NCBI RefSeq assembly: GCF_900660735.1 | Contig: NZ_LR215049.1 | Coordinates: 62,001-126,000, forward strand | Source of the DNA: Metamycoplasma cloacale | GTDB lineage: Bacteria; Bacillota_I; Bacilli_A; Mycoplasmatales; Metamycoplasmataceae | Length of the DNA stretch: 64,000 nt | Direction: 5' to 3' | Part shown: positions 22,301-32,352 of the stretch, piece by piece | Layout: each line of letters opens with the position of its first letter | Numbering within the stretch: the first letter of the stretch is position 1 | Translations under genes and position numbers: made by a program | Notes under the pieces: model-generated | The model's database searches: none | The model's input: the letters and a program-made list of their open reading frames with translations, nothing else | Told to the model about the DNA's origin: nothing

Positions 22301-23233
22301 ATGCAAAGAAAAGATATTCAAGAATTATTTGATATAGCATGAATAAATACAATTGATGAGAAGCTGACAAGAAACAGTGATAGTAATAAAAGATTTGATT
22401 TATCAAATGAAGAAAATAGAAAATTGTTGTCATATTTATTAAAGCGTTATTCTATATTCTCGATTTTTTCTAATGGTGGTCGTTTGAGTTCAATAGATAT
22501 CAATGATAAATTGAATTTTATTAAACTAGACCCAATTGTTTTAAGAAAGAAAGAAAATGAATACGATAGCGGGAAATGTGCTCTATCAACCATTAAAGTT
22601 GATAATCCAATGGAATGAGAAAATTATACTTATTTAATGCATGAAGTACCAAACTGGTATAAATTGGCAGAAATTCAAACCTTTATTTCTAAATTACATT
22701 ATGATTTCTATGCAAAATTTATTAAAAACAATGAAAAAGAATCTTTTAAATATCTAGAAGAAAATATCAACAAAGAAAACAAAATAATTATGGATTTCAA
22801 TAAAGCAACTGGCATAGAAATTTATAAGAAATTAGTTGATGAAGCAACAAAACTATCTTTGATTTTAAATGAAAATGAGGAGAATTATTTTATCGATCGC
22901 GATGAAATAACAATTTCAGTTGATCCAATTATATTTGATAAGATAGCCACCACAGGTTTATTAGAACACAAAATAAAACTATCATCTGATGACGAATTAT
23001 ACTCTAGTGGTTATATTGCAAGTTATAAGATAGTTTCTAATCCTTATTTATGCGATGCAAAAGTAATTATTGGAACTACTTTCTCTTGTTTATTTGCAAT
23101 AAAACCTATCCAATCCTCATATTGTTATATTGATAATTTGTCTAAAGATATAATTGCATATTTTAAAATTACTTGCGCTAAAAAGATTGAAAATAACTCA
23201 TCACTTATAATGATTAAAGATATTAATGATTAA
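22301..23233 (+). CDS. Unknown 310-residue protein, possibly HK97-fold capsid-like
   Basis: Family not recognised with certainty. The protein is soluble with no TM and no nuclease or NTPase motif. Its C-terminal third has the pattern seen in HK97-type major capsid proteins. A 'value-position' strand ITISVDPIIFDKIAT is followed by a loop and GYIASYKIVSNPYL, VIIGTTFSCLFAIKPI and a closing IIAYFKITCAKKI. The middle contains a long helix (IQTFISKLHYDFYAKFI) like the spine helix. It could be a phage relic, an encapsulin-like shell protein or something unrelated. AAAGGA Shine-Dalgarno at 22291. It lies between TIR A and the convergent membrane gene. Confidence 0.55.
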
Positions 23234-23244
23234 CTGGGACATCA

Positions 23245-23724
23245 TTAAATAAAGATTATTAAGATATTTGTAATTATTAAAAGTAGAATAATAATAAATC
23301 AACAAAGGCTTCATCATGATTTTAAAAGAGAAGATCATCTAATATTAGAAAATTTCTTTTTACTATTGAAATCATTTTTAAGAATTTCCGGCATATTATT
23401 GTTTGTTTGTAAATCAGCAATATTCAATTTAGATTTTTCTTCATATATCTGAATTCATATACGTTCATTTTTTAAATTAATTAAATGTGATATAAAGAAA
23501 CAAAACTGAATAATTATTAAAGAAAGACATAGAAAACATCTTGCTCATTTCGGTATGTTTAAAGATAATATCAGTGGAAACATAATTGAGAATATAGTTA
23601 AGGAAACTGAAAAAATTGTAATTCCAATTTTTGAAAGTCTTGAAATAATACTTTGTATAGTATTTAGGTTATTTATGTATACTGCCTCTAAAAATTTGTG
23701 GTTATTTTTTGTTATGCGGTTCAT
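23245..23724 (-). CDS. Three-TM membrane protein, SLATT-like candidate effector
   Basis: A 159-residue protein hidden by eight TGA Trp codons. Topology: a short helix (residues 10-32), TM1 (~33-55), TM2 (~60-82), a ~50-residue polar segment starting NLKNERIWIQIYEEKSK, and TM3 (~138-158) at the extreme C-terminus. Two close TMs, a helical cytosolic part and a last TM resemble SLATT-type pore effectors that accompany nucleotide-signal and TIR systems. Its ATG overlaps the end of TIR B by 23 nt, and a GGAGAGGAG ribosome site lies within TIR B. The pair is therefore translationally coupled. Membrane-killing effector is an inference; the exact family needs a profile search. Confidence 0.75.
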
Positions 23725-24304
23725 AAAAAATGTTAAACTCCTCTCCGTTAGTATTTATTTGTTTTTTTCTATTTTCTAGTGCTAACTTGATAAATTTTGA
23801 AGGATTATTAAAGAAATCGAAATAAGAAGCAAAAATAATGTATTTTTTATTTAATTCCAATATTTCTGGAAATAAATAATAATTTCTATTTATAAATGGT
23901 GTAAATTCAATAACAGAAACAGTTTCTCGAAATCAATTAGCAATACTCTCTTCGACAACACATACTAATCCATTAATTCTATTTTCTTTTCAATCTCTTA
24001 AAGAAGCAGATATTTCTTTATAAATTCATCCTGAATGTTCAAAATCATTAGGAATATAGCTTATTTTATGTTTATTTTCAAATAATAGATCTTGTGTCAT
24101 TAATAAAATAGTACAAGAAGATTGTTTAATTCTACTAGCTAAATAGTCTCAAATGGTTTGAATTGAATATTCACTTTTATCTTCTTTCTCACTGAAATTT
24201 ATAATATATTCTTCATTATTTAATTTATCTTGTAATTTGTTGCAAAGATAATTATTTTTATAATTATGAGAAAACGAAATAAAAATGTTAATTTTTTTCT
24301 TCAT
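23702..24304 (-). CDS. ThsB-type TIR-like protein B
   Basis: A 200-residue paralogue of TIR A (same length) in opposite orientation. Start INIFISFSHNYKNN, then NFSEKEDKS, IWDYLASRIKQSS, and HSGWIYKEISASL with the candidate catalytic Glu97. The C-terminal part differs from TIR A but keeps positions such as PEILELNKKYI and YEPHNKK. It should produce or respond to an NAD-derived signal, by analogy with ThsB. The next gene overlaps its 3' end and encodes a membrane protein. GGAGGT Shine-Dalgarno upstream. Divergent from the methyltransferase gene, with overlapping promoters. Confidence 0.82.
23976..24198 (-). repeat. 223-bp inverted repeat, right copy (inside TIR B)
   Basis: Reverse complement of 21604-21826 except for one base. 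The 2149 bp between the copies contain the C-terminal halves of both TIR genes, the 310-residue gene and the membrane gene. Confidence 0.95.
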
Positions 24305-24379
24305 AAAACATGACCTCCACTATATTCATACTATTGAAATAATTAATAAACTTTTAAAATAAATTGATATATTAATTAA

Positions 24380-24394
24380 TATAATTGTATTATA
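24380..24394. promoter_or_regulatory. Overlapping opposed -10 boxes (TIR B operon / methyltransferase)
   Basis: TATAAT on plus (24380-24385) and TATAAT on minus (24394-24389) are separated by only 3 bp, giving a near-palindrome. The plus promoter would drive the R-M genes (ATG 24431) and the minus one TIR B (ATG 24304). RNA polymerase could not occupy both at once. Confidence 0.5.
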
Positions 24395-24430
24395 TTAATC
24401 TGATATTAAGTTGAAGAAGGTATGTGAAAT

Positions 24431-25966
24431 ATGTTATTGTCAAAATTTGCGAATTATGATATGAATAAATATTTTGAAGATATTGATTCTAAAGGATTGA
24501 AAACAACATGAATTGATATTTGTAACTATTTAAGAAATGTTGATTTTTCACACATTCCTGAGTTTTTTAATTTTGACAATATTCATGAAGTATATGAAAT
24601 TGGCTTGGCTAGAGTTGATAAAACTAGCAAGAAGAAAATGGGTCAATATTACACGCCTAAAGATGTTGCGAAATTAATGTCTCAATGATTTTTAGAATTG
24701 AATGGCGAAAATATTTGCGATGTAGCATGTGGGACAGGTCGCTTGATTTTGGAATATTTAGAGTTGTTAAATTATAATGAAGCAAAAAAAATGATAAATG
24801 ATAAGAAGATTTATTTGTATGATTTAGATGAAACGGCAATGTTAATTTGTAAAACTTTAATTTCAATTAAATATGGTAAAGAATCATTTGCAAACATTAA
24901 TACAACATGTGGTGATTTTTTAAATGAAAAAATCAAATTACCACATAATTCGAAAGTTATTTCAAATCCACCGTATGCAAAAATAGACACCCCTTTAGTA
25001 TCTTGAAAAAAAACAGACATTTCTTTAAAAAGTAAAGAATTGTATGCAATTTTTATTGAAAAAATAATTGAAGAGTCAAACGCTGCCGTTATAATATCGC
25101 CTTTTAGTTTTCTTTCTTCTAATAAATTTTATTTATTAAGAGAAAAAATGTCATTGTTGGGCGGGGGGTTTGTAATTTCGTTTGATAATGTTCCAGGAAC
25201 TATTTTCGCAGGGAAAAAATATGGTATTTTTAATAGTAATAAAGGTAATTCTGTTAGAGCTGCAATAACAGTTTTTAATAAACAAGAAACATTGGGATTT
25301 AAAATAAGTCCTCTTATTAGATTTAAAACTGAACAAAGAGAGGAGATTCTAAAAGATTCAGTTTTAAGAGCTACATTACCAAAATATCGTCAAATTATTA
25401 ACAAACATAATGATAAATTTAAAAAAATCGATAGCAAATTGTTGGATTTATATAACTGTTGAGTATCTAAATCTAAATTTAATATAAATGATTTCGTATT
25501 ATCTAATGAAAGTCAATTATTTTTGGATATACCCAAAACTTGTCGTTACTATACTACAGCAAGTTCAAAAAAATTAAATAGAGCTAATTCCTTTACTTTA
25601 TTTTTTGATAATGAAAGTGTATATGATTTTTGTTATTGCTTAATAAATTCAAGTTTTGCTTATTGATGATGAAGGATATTTGAAGGGGCTATAAATCTTT
25701 CTTCAAACACTTTAAAAAGTATTCCTCTCCCAATCAATCTTTTATCCTTGGAAGATAAGAAGTTTTTTCAAAAAATCAGAAAAGAGATGACTGATATTGA
25801 AAGTCATCACATTATTAAAAAGAATAATTGTAATATGATGCAAGAAAATATCAAATTTCCAGACAAATATAGAAATATAATAAACGAAAGAATTTTAAAT
25901 ATCCTTGGTTTAGAAATGAAAACGGACGAATTAATTGAAATACATAATAATTATTTTAAAATTTAA
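24431..25966 (+). CDS. N6-adenine DNA methyltransferase of a type II R-M pair
   Basis: A 511-residue adenine methyltransferase. KKMGQYYTPKDVAKLMSQW is followed by the SAM-binding motif I (DVACGTGRL) and catalytic motif IV (SNPPYA). The C-terminal half, from about residue 330, should carry the target-recognition domain (QLFLDIPKTCRYYTTASSK region, and AYWWWRIFEGAINLSS). A TGA-rich gene. A GAAGG Shine-Dalgarno lies upstream. The restriction gene starts 2 nt after its stop. Recognition site cannot be deduced. Confidence 0.9.
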
Positions 25967-25968
25967 TT

Positions 25969-27099
25969 ATGTTAAAAAAATCCTTAACTAAAGAGCAATT
26001 ATATTTTTTAAAAGAATTTTATTCATTACCTTCTCATAAAGTTATCTTAAATAAAAAAGAGCGAAACAAAATTTGAGAAGATTTGAAGTCAAATTCATCA
26101 ATGGATAAATATAATGAAATAAAAGAAATTTGTCCTTCTTTATATCATCAGATTTTAAAAAGCAAAGAACGCAATAAAAATATTCAATCTGCAGTGTTTA
26201 GTGAATGCATATATGCTCAGACCTTGGCAAACATGTATAACTTAACAACCTTTTATAATTGTTATGAAGAACAATATTCATTTAATAACCAAATTGTAGA
26301 AATTATGAAATCTTTAAATTTGAAACCAAGATATATTTATGAAAACAATGAGAAAACTAAACTTTTGATTCAAGCAGGAGGACCTGCTGGAATAGATAGC
26401 ATTTTAGTTACAATTTTAAATAATATGATATTTACAATAGAATTTAAAGAGCCTGCAGCAAAAACAAGTGAAATTGATTTGCCAAAATATAAAGAAGACG
26501 GTAAGTTATTAATCACAAGTGAGTGATTGCATTCTTATTCAAATTTTGAATTGATGTTATCTGAACATAAAAATTTAAATTTTTTTGATTCAATTGGAAC
26601 AAATATTAAAAACTTTACAAGAAAGAGCATACAAATGGCCACAATTTTAAATTATTTTAATAATTTCACTAAACAAGCAGATGTTATATGTAGTGAAGAT
26701 AATCAAAATAATTTAATTATGATACCATCTAATCATATAGATATTTGATCCGATATTAGTGGAGAAATTAGACCAGCAGGAAGAAATGATTATAGTGTTT
26801 GAACACCAAATAAATTAAGAAATTTTTTACTAAAAAAGAGTGCTATCATTGTTGATGATATTGTAAAAATATCAAGCAAAAATTTACTTCCTAGAATTCA
26901 GAGAGGATCTTCCGGCAAAATATCAGGTTACAAAATCAATCCTTTGTTTTTTGTTCGCGTAGAAGACATTGTTATTGAAAAAGATTTGATGATTTTTAAA
27001 TTGAATAAAGTTAGACAGTTGAATCCCACAATTGCTGCAAAAATTTTTCTTAAAAAAACAACAAATTATAAGGCTCTCAAATTAGAATACGACTTATAA
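25969..27099 (+). CDS. Putative type II restriction endonuclease (PD-(D/E)XK)
   Basis: A 376-residue protein directly after the methyltransferase, the usual place of the cognate nuclease. A PD-(D/E)XK-like core is visible as AGIDSILVTIL (Asp) and, one strand later, FTIEFKEPA (Glu-x-Lys). The remaining sequence is unlike any enzyme I recognise. TGA codes five Trp. Without methylation it would cut host DNA, so co-translation with the methylase makes sense. Specificity unknown. Confidence 0.78.
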
Positions 27100-27247
27100 A
27101 TTTATTTTATTAAAAATTGTTATCTTTGTATGACATATAAAAATTATTCAAAAAACATATTTTGAATAAATGCTTTTGGTTTATTAAACCATTTGCATTT
27201 TTTATTATTATCGTTGATCATATCGAATGATTTTTGTGTAATTTGAA
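27100..27247. other. Gap with hairpin and degenerate rnhC 3' end
   Basis: It holds a perfect 10-bp inverted pair (27144-27153 and 27160-27169, no clear T-run) and most of the degenerate copy of the hsdR/rnhC junction. No intact gene. Confidence 0.6.
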
Positions 27248-27276
27248 ATGAAATTTTCACAACTTTTTAATTCAGT
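27155..27276. repeat. Direct repeat, copy 1: remnant of hsdR end / terminator / rnhC 3' end
   Basis: It resembles 30523-30658 in the same orientation. Both begin ACATATTTTGAATAA, contain a GCTTTTGGT...ACCA...GC hairpin and the rnhC C-terminal coding stretch, and end TTAATTCAGT. Copy 1 lacks ~12 bp and carries substitutions that break the rnhC reading frame. Confidence 0.85.
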
Positions 27277-27376
27277 ATTCAATAACATAATAGAAGGGCT
27301 ACCAAAAGAAATAAAATTGCGCGAAAAACAATATGAATATTATTTAAATTTAATATTTAAAAAACTATCTTTATAA
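27248..27376 (+). pseudogene. C-terminal remnant of a type I specificity subunit (HsdS)
   Basis: The open stretch encodes about 42 residues ending QLFNSVFNNIIEGLPKEIK-LREKQYEYY-LNLIF and a stop. GLPKEI-L-R-KQYEYY is the hallmark of the HsdS C-terminal helix. Nothing upstream encodes target-recognition domains; the reading frame runs into the rnhC-like repeat. It lies 21 nt before hsdR. Confidence 0.85.
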
Positions 27377-27397
27377 TTTATATATAGAGGAAAAACT

Positions 27398-30300
27398 ATG
27401 ACAAATAAATTGAAAATTGGTGAAATAAATAATATTGAAAATCAAAATGATTATGTGATTATGAGCGATTACGTTCCAACATTAGAGAACAAAACAAATT
27501 ATCAAACAGAAGCTGAATTGGAATATGAATTTATTAATTTATTGATGCAATTAAATTATGAATATGCTCCTGTTAAAAATGATAAGGAATTAATTAGTAA
27601 TTTAAGGGTTCAATTAGAACGTTTGAATAACTATAAATTTAGTGATTCTGAATGAAACGAAATTTATTTTAACAAGATTGCATCTGACAATTTTAATATT
27701 GTACGGAAGACAGAGATTATTCAAAAAGAACATATTTTTGAATTAAAAAAAGATGATGGAACAATACGTAATATTAAATTAATTGATAAAGAAAACATTC
27801 ATAATAACAAATTACAAGTTATTAACCAATTTTCAAGTAAAAGCGGTTTCGAAAGAGTAAGATACGACGTTACAATACTAGTTAATGGATTGCCATTAGT
27901 TCATATTGAATTAAAAAGACGTGGAATCTCTATTGAAGAAGCTTTTAACCAAATCAAAAGATATAGTGAAAGTTTTTCTACTAACTCAGGTTTATTTGAA
28001 TATATCCAAATTTTCGTTATTTCAAATGGAACAACAACTAAATATTATTCAAATTCAATTAGAAGAAAAATTGAAGATTCAAATAAATCAAGTGTTGTAA
28101 ATGCTAATAACTTCAAATTCACACATTTCTGAACGGATGTTAAGAATAAAACTATTTTAGATTTAATGGATTTCACTAATACATTTTTTGCTAAAAACAC
28201 AATATTAAATTTAATTACTAAATATTGTGTTTTAACAGAAGACAAACAATTATTAGTTATGCGTCCATATCAAATAGCTGCCGCTGAAAGAATTATATCT
28301 AAGGTTAAAATTTCTTCAAGTTATAAGAAATGAGGAAAAGTTGAAGCCGGTGGTTATATTTGACATACAACCGGTTCTGGTAAAACACTCACTTCATTTA
28401 AAACAGCTCAACTGTTATTACAAAACAATGATATTGATAAGGTATTATTTGTCGTTGATAGAAAAGATTTAGACTATCAAACAATTCGTGAATATAATAA
28501 TTTTCAAAAAGATTGTGCGAATGGAAATATCAATACCAAAGTATTGAGCGAACAATTATTATCCAAGTTAGATAAACATCGTTTAATAATTACAACTATT
28601 CAAAAATTAAACAATTTCTTAAAGAGAAATGAAGATAAGAGTGTTTATAACAAACACATTGTTATGATTTTTGATGAATGTCACCGTTCACAATTTGGTG
28701 AAATGCATAAAAACATTATTAAGAATTTCAAGAAATATCACCTATTTGGTTTCACTGGCACTCCTATTTTTGTTAAAAATGCTGGTGACAATCATCGTGA
28801 TGGTATTTTATTAACCACAGAAGAAGTTTTCGGTGATCGTCTACACTGCTACACAATGCATAATGCAATTGCTGATAGAAACGTATTACCATTTCATTAT
28901 GAAATGTTTTCAACTGTCAGATTGAAAGATGAAATTGAAGATCAAATGGTTGAAGCAATTGATAAAAACTCAATTATTTTAAGCGATGAAAGAGTTGAAA
29001 AAATTACTCGTTATATTATTGAAAATTTCGATCGTAAGACCAAACGTAAAGAAGCTAATTATGTTCATAAATTCAATATAGACATTGCAAATTCTTTAAA
29101 GAATATTGATAATGCAAAATATGAAAATAAAAATTTATCTGGTTTTAACTCATTGTTTGCTGTTGATTCAATCAAAGCTGCTAAAAGATACTATCTTGAA
29201 TTTAAAAAACAATTAAAAGCATTAAATAAAGATTATGTAATCGCTACTATCTTTACCAATACACCAGTTAATGAAAATGGTGAAGTTTTAGATGATGAAG
29301 TTAAATTAGACGATGTTGAGTCATTGAACATTGAAGATAAGAATTTCTTACAAATGGCAATGAATGATTATAATAAAACCTTTAAAACTAATTATCAAAT
29401 CAATAATCAACAATTTGATAATTACTACAAAGATATTTCATTAAGAATGAAACAACGTGAAATCGATATTTTAATTGTTGTTAATATGTTTTTAACAGGG
29501 TTTGACTCAAAACTATTAAATACATTGTGATTAGATAAGAAATTAAGATATCACGGTTTATTACAAGCATTTAGTAGAACTAACAGAATTTATAACTCAG
29601 TTAAATCATATGGAAACATTGTTTCCTTTGTTGATATTCAAAAAGAAATCGATGATGCAATTTTATTATACGCAACTGATCACGAAAGTGAAAAAACTGT
29701 TTTCATCGGAACTAAAAATGATTTCTTATATGGCACTACAGAAGATAATGGAACACATGAAGATGGATACATTGATTTAGCAAATAAGATTAAAGAAAAT
29801 TTTGATCCTAAAAATCAAATTGATGATGAAGCAACGCAAAAAGAATTCGTTAATACTTTTACTAAATTCTTAAGATTACGTAATATATTAATGGGATTTG
29901 AAGGTTTTAAGGAAATGGAAGCTGATATTATGTCGGAATATGATTTCCAAAATTATTGCGGTATGTATGGACAATATCACGATAAATTTAGACCAAAACA
30001 TAAGGAAAATGTTGAAGATGATTGCATTTTTGATATGGAATTAATCAAACAATACGACATTGATGTTGATTATATTTTAAGAGTTATTGATGCTTATCGT
30101 GAAAAAATGGAAGGTATTGACTTTAAATATATCTTAGATGCAATTGAGAACTCATATGAATTGAAAAACAAAAAAGAATTGTTAGAAAAATTAATTCAAG
30201 ATATCAATGCAGGACATTTCAATTCAGGTGCTTCTTCAAGAGAACTATATCATGAAATTGTTCAAAAGAATTTAAGAGAAGATTTACATAAAATGATTGT

Positions 30301-30547
30301 TAAATTTGGTTTAGTAACAGAATATTTAATTCCATATTTAACAAAATGTTTCAGAACAAATAAATTAATTTTTGATGGTAAGACATACGATGATATTAAA
30401 AAGAAAATGTCTTTATTCTCAACAACCGATCAAGAACGTAGAACCTATGATGAAGAATTGAAAATTTATCTAGAAACTTTCTTTTCAAGATATTCAGGCG
30501 ATATTAATTACACTTCTTTTGAACATATTTTGAATAATAAAAAATAA
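27398..30547 (+). CDS. hsdR: Type I restriction enzyme R subunit (orphan HsdR)
   Basis: A 1049-residue restriction/translocase subunit. N-terminal nuclease: YDVTILVNGLPLVHIELK (D...ExK). Helicase motifs: WHTTGSGKTLTSFK (Walker A), FDECHRSQFG (DEAD-like box), FGFTGTPIF (motif III), NMFLTGFDSKLLNTL and LLQAFSRTNRIY (motif VI). C-terminal domain intact to the stop. No hsdM and no intact hsdS lie in the window, so the protein can act only with subunits encoded elsewhere. GAGGAAAA Shine-Dalgarno. TGA codes several Trp. Confidence 0.96.
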
Positions 30548-30658
30548 AACGCTTTTGGTATATTAAACCATTAGCGTTTTTTATTATTTATCGTTAATCA
30601 TATCTAATGCTTTTTGTGTAGTTTTAAATGAAATTTTCGCAACCTTGCTTAATTCAGT
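30523..30658. repeat. Direct repeat, copy 2: hsdR end / terminator / rnhC 3' end
   Basis: Intact counterpart of 27155-27276. It lies at the junction of the convergent hsdR and rnhC genes. Confidence 0.85.
30547..30584. terminator. Bidirectional terminator between hsdR and rnhC
   Basis: AACGCT/AGCGTT and TGGT/ACCA form a two-part stem with A- and T-runs on either side. Confidence 0.85.
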
Positions 30659-31270
30659 GATTCCGTGTTGTTGAATAAACAATGCAGCTTGTTCATCAAC
30701 TTTGTTTGATGCACCTAATTTAAATTCGATGTTGTATTTTTGATTTTGTACATTCATATATTTTAGAAATTCAGCCCTAGCAATAATTGAAGCACATGCA
30801 ACAGCAAGAGATTTATCTTCAGCTTTGGTTTCTAAAATGATATTTAATTTAGGTTTAGATACATTCAATCAAGGAATTGATTGTAATTTTTGATAATGTT
30901 TTTCAAAAATAGCATTGTTTGCTGTATATTGATCAATTAAAACTGTATTACATACGTTATAAGCATTAATGAAATTATTTAAGGTATTTGAATGAATTAA
31001 TGTCTTTATTTCATTGTTATTGATTTTAGCTTTAATTAATTTATTATAACCATCTTGAGTAAGAATTGTTTGTTTATAATAAACCAATTTCATAATCGTT
31101 GGAACTATTTCAAGAATTTTTTTATCAGTTAGTTTCTTGCTATCCTTGACATTTAACTGTTTAATCAAATCTATGTGTTGATTTGGGATATAACAAGCAA
31201 CTGATACAATTGGTCCGAAATAATCGCCAACGCCAGTTTCATCAACTCCAATAATTTCGTTATAATTCAT
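30584..31270 (-). CDS. rnhC: Ribonuclease HIII (short form)
   Basis: Removes RNA from RNA:DNA hybrids. The 228 residues begin with the type-2 RNase H active site GVDETGVGDYFGPIVS; the GDYFGP form is typical of RNase HIII and not HII. LNVKDSKKLTDKKI and VACASIIARAEFL carry the other conserved acidic and basic positions. The ~80-residue N-terminal TBP-like substrate-binding domain of standard RNase HIII is missing. One TGA Trp splits it. It ends in the terminator shared with hsdR. Confidence 0.88.
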
Positions 31271-31286
31271 TATTTATCCTTAAATA

Positions 31287-32243
31287 TTATTTTTCTTCTT
31301 CGTTATAGAAGTTATCTGCTTTTACAACTTGTAGATTATCTTTTTTCTCGCTTTGTTTCTTTAATCCCATTTTGATGTATTTTTCTGGGTTATTTAAGAA
31401 AGCGTCAATGAAGTAACCTACTGCACCTTCTTTGTTAGTTTGTTTCATAACAACAGTTGCCATTTGTTTAATTAATGGTTCTGCGTTTGCAGGTGCGACA
31501 CCAACATTTCCCACTTCATACATTGGTGAGTCGTTGAATGAATCCCCAATAACAACTGTGTCTTGAATGTCAATATTGTAGTATCTCATAATTAATGAAA
31601 TAACTTTACCTTTATTAACACCAATTGAAGTTATGTCAAAAATAGGTGATAAACCAGCACCTTTTGATCAAGATGAGAATTCGCCTAAATCCCCATATCT
31701 TCTTTTTAAGTATGTTAGCAAGTCTACAACATCAGTTGTTAATTTACAGTCAAAAACAATTCCTGTTGGTTTTAATGGAAGTTTTTGTAAGTTAATTTCT
31801 TCTCTAAATTTAGTTGCCTTGTCGAAGCCAAACACTCTTTCAAGGTTAGGATCTCTATGTGCTAATTGAACTCAATCTGGTCCTTCGATTGCATAGTTAG
31901 TAATTTCAGCTGAAACTTTCGGATCTCCTAAAATATATAGAACCTCATTAAGGTCTAGATATGAAATTGCTGGAATAAAGAATGGATCAGAAGGGTTGTG
32001 AATATGTGCACCATTGTAGTTACCAACGATTGCATTTAAACCCAATTGTTCATAAATTGGTTTAGTCGATCTTCATGGTCTACCGGTGATAATACATACA
32101 ATGTGCCCTTCTTTAACCGCTCTTTTAATTGCTTCTTCGGTTTTTGGATGAACAGTTCCAAGTGCTGAATCTGCTAATAATGTTCCATCTAAGTCAATTG
32201 CAAATAGAAATCTTCTTTGTTCTGATCTTTTGTTTTGTGCCAT
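31287..32243 (-). CDS. Cof-type HAD phosphatase
   Basis: A 318-residue HAD hydrolase of the Cof/YwpJ type. Motif I FAIDLDGTLLADS with the nucleophile Asp, motif II near IITGRPWR, a capping domain in the middle, the Lys of NKGKV, and motif III/IV VVIGDSFNDSPMYEVGN. Likely a sugar- or flavin-phosphate phosphatase; the substrate cannot be told. A charged ~30-residue C-terminal tail (KKQSEKKDN onwards) is extra. It lies 16 nt upstream of rnhC, likely co-transcribed. Confidence 0.9.
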
Positions 32244-32328
32244 TTTAATCCTTTATATATGTTGAAATTTAACAATAATATTTTACCATAAAGTTATAAA
32301 TAACCGATTTTATGAAAAATCGCAATAA

Positions 32329-32352
32329 AAAAACGCAGTCATTGCGTTTTAA
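32329..32352. terminator. Terminator of trxB
   Basis: AAAACGCA/TGCGTTTT stem with a 4-nt loop, overlapping the trxB stop codon. T-run on the minus strand. Confidence 0.8.

Noticed and set aside
21498-23233. Complete Thoeris (ThsA plus ThsB)
   Set aside because: The gene after TIR A has no SIR2, SLOG, Macro or TM features of known ThsA proteins.
23555-23779. 74-codon plus-strand ORF
   Set aside because: It lies antisense to the overlapping TIR B/membrane-protein genes, which have a better codon pattern, ribosome site and recognisable features.
27144-27169. 10-bp inverted pair as insertion-sequence end or terminator
   Set aside because: No partner end, transposase or target duplication, and no T-run after the stem.
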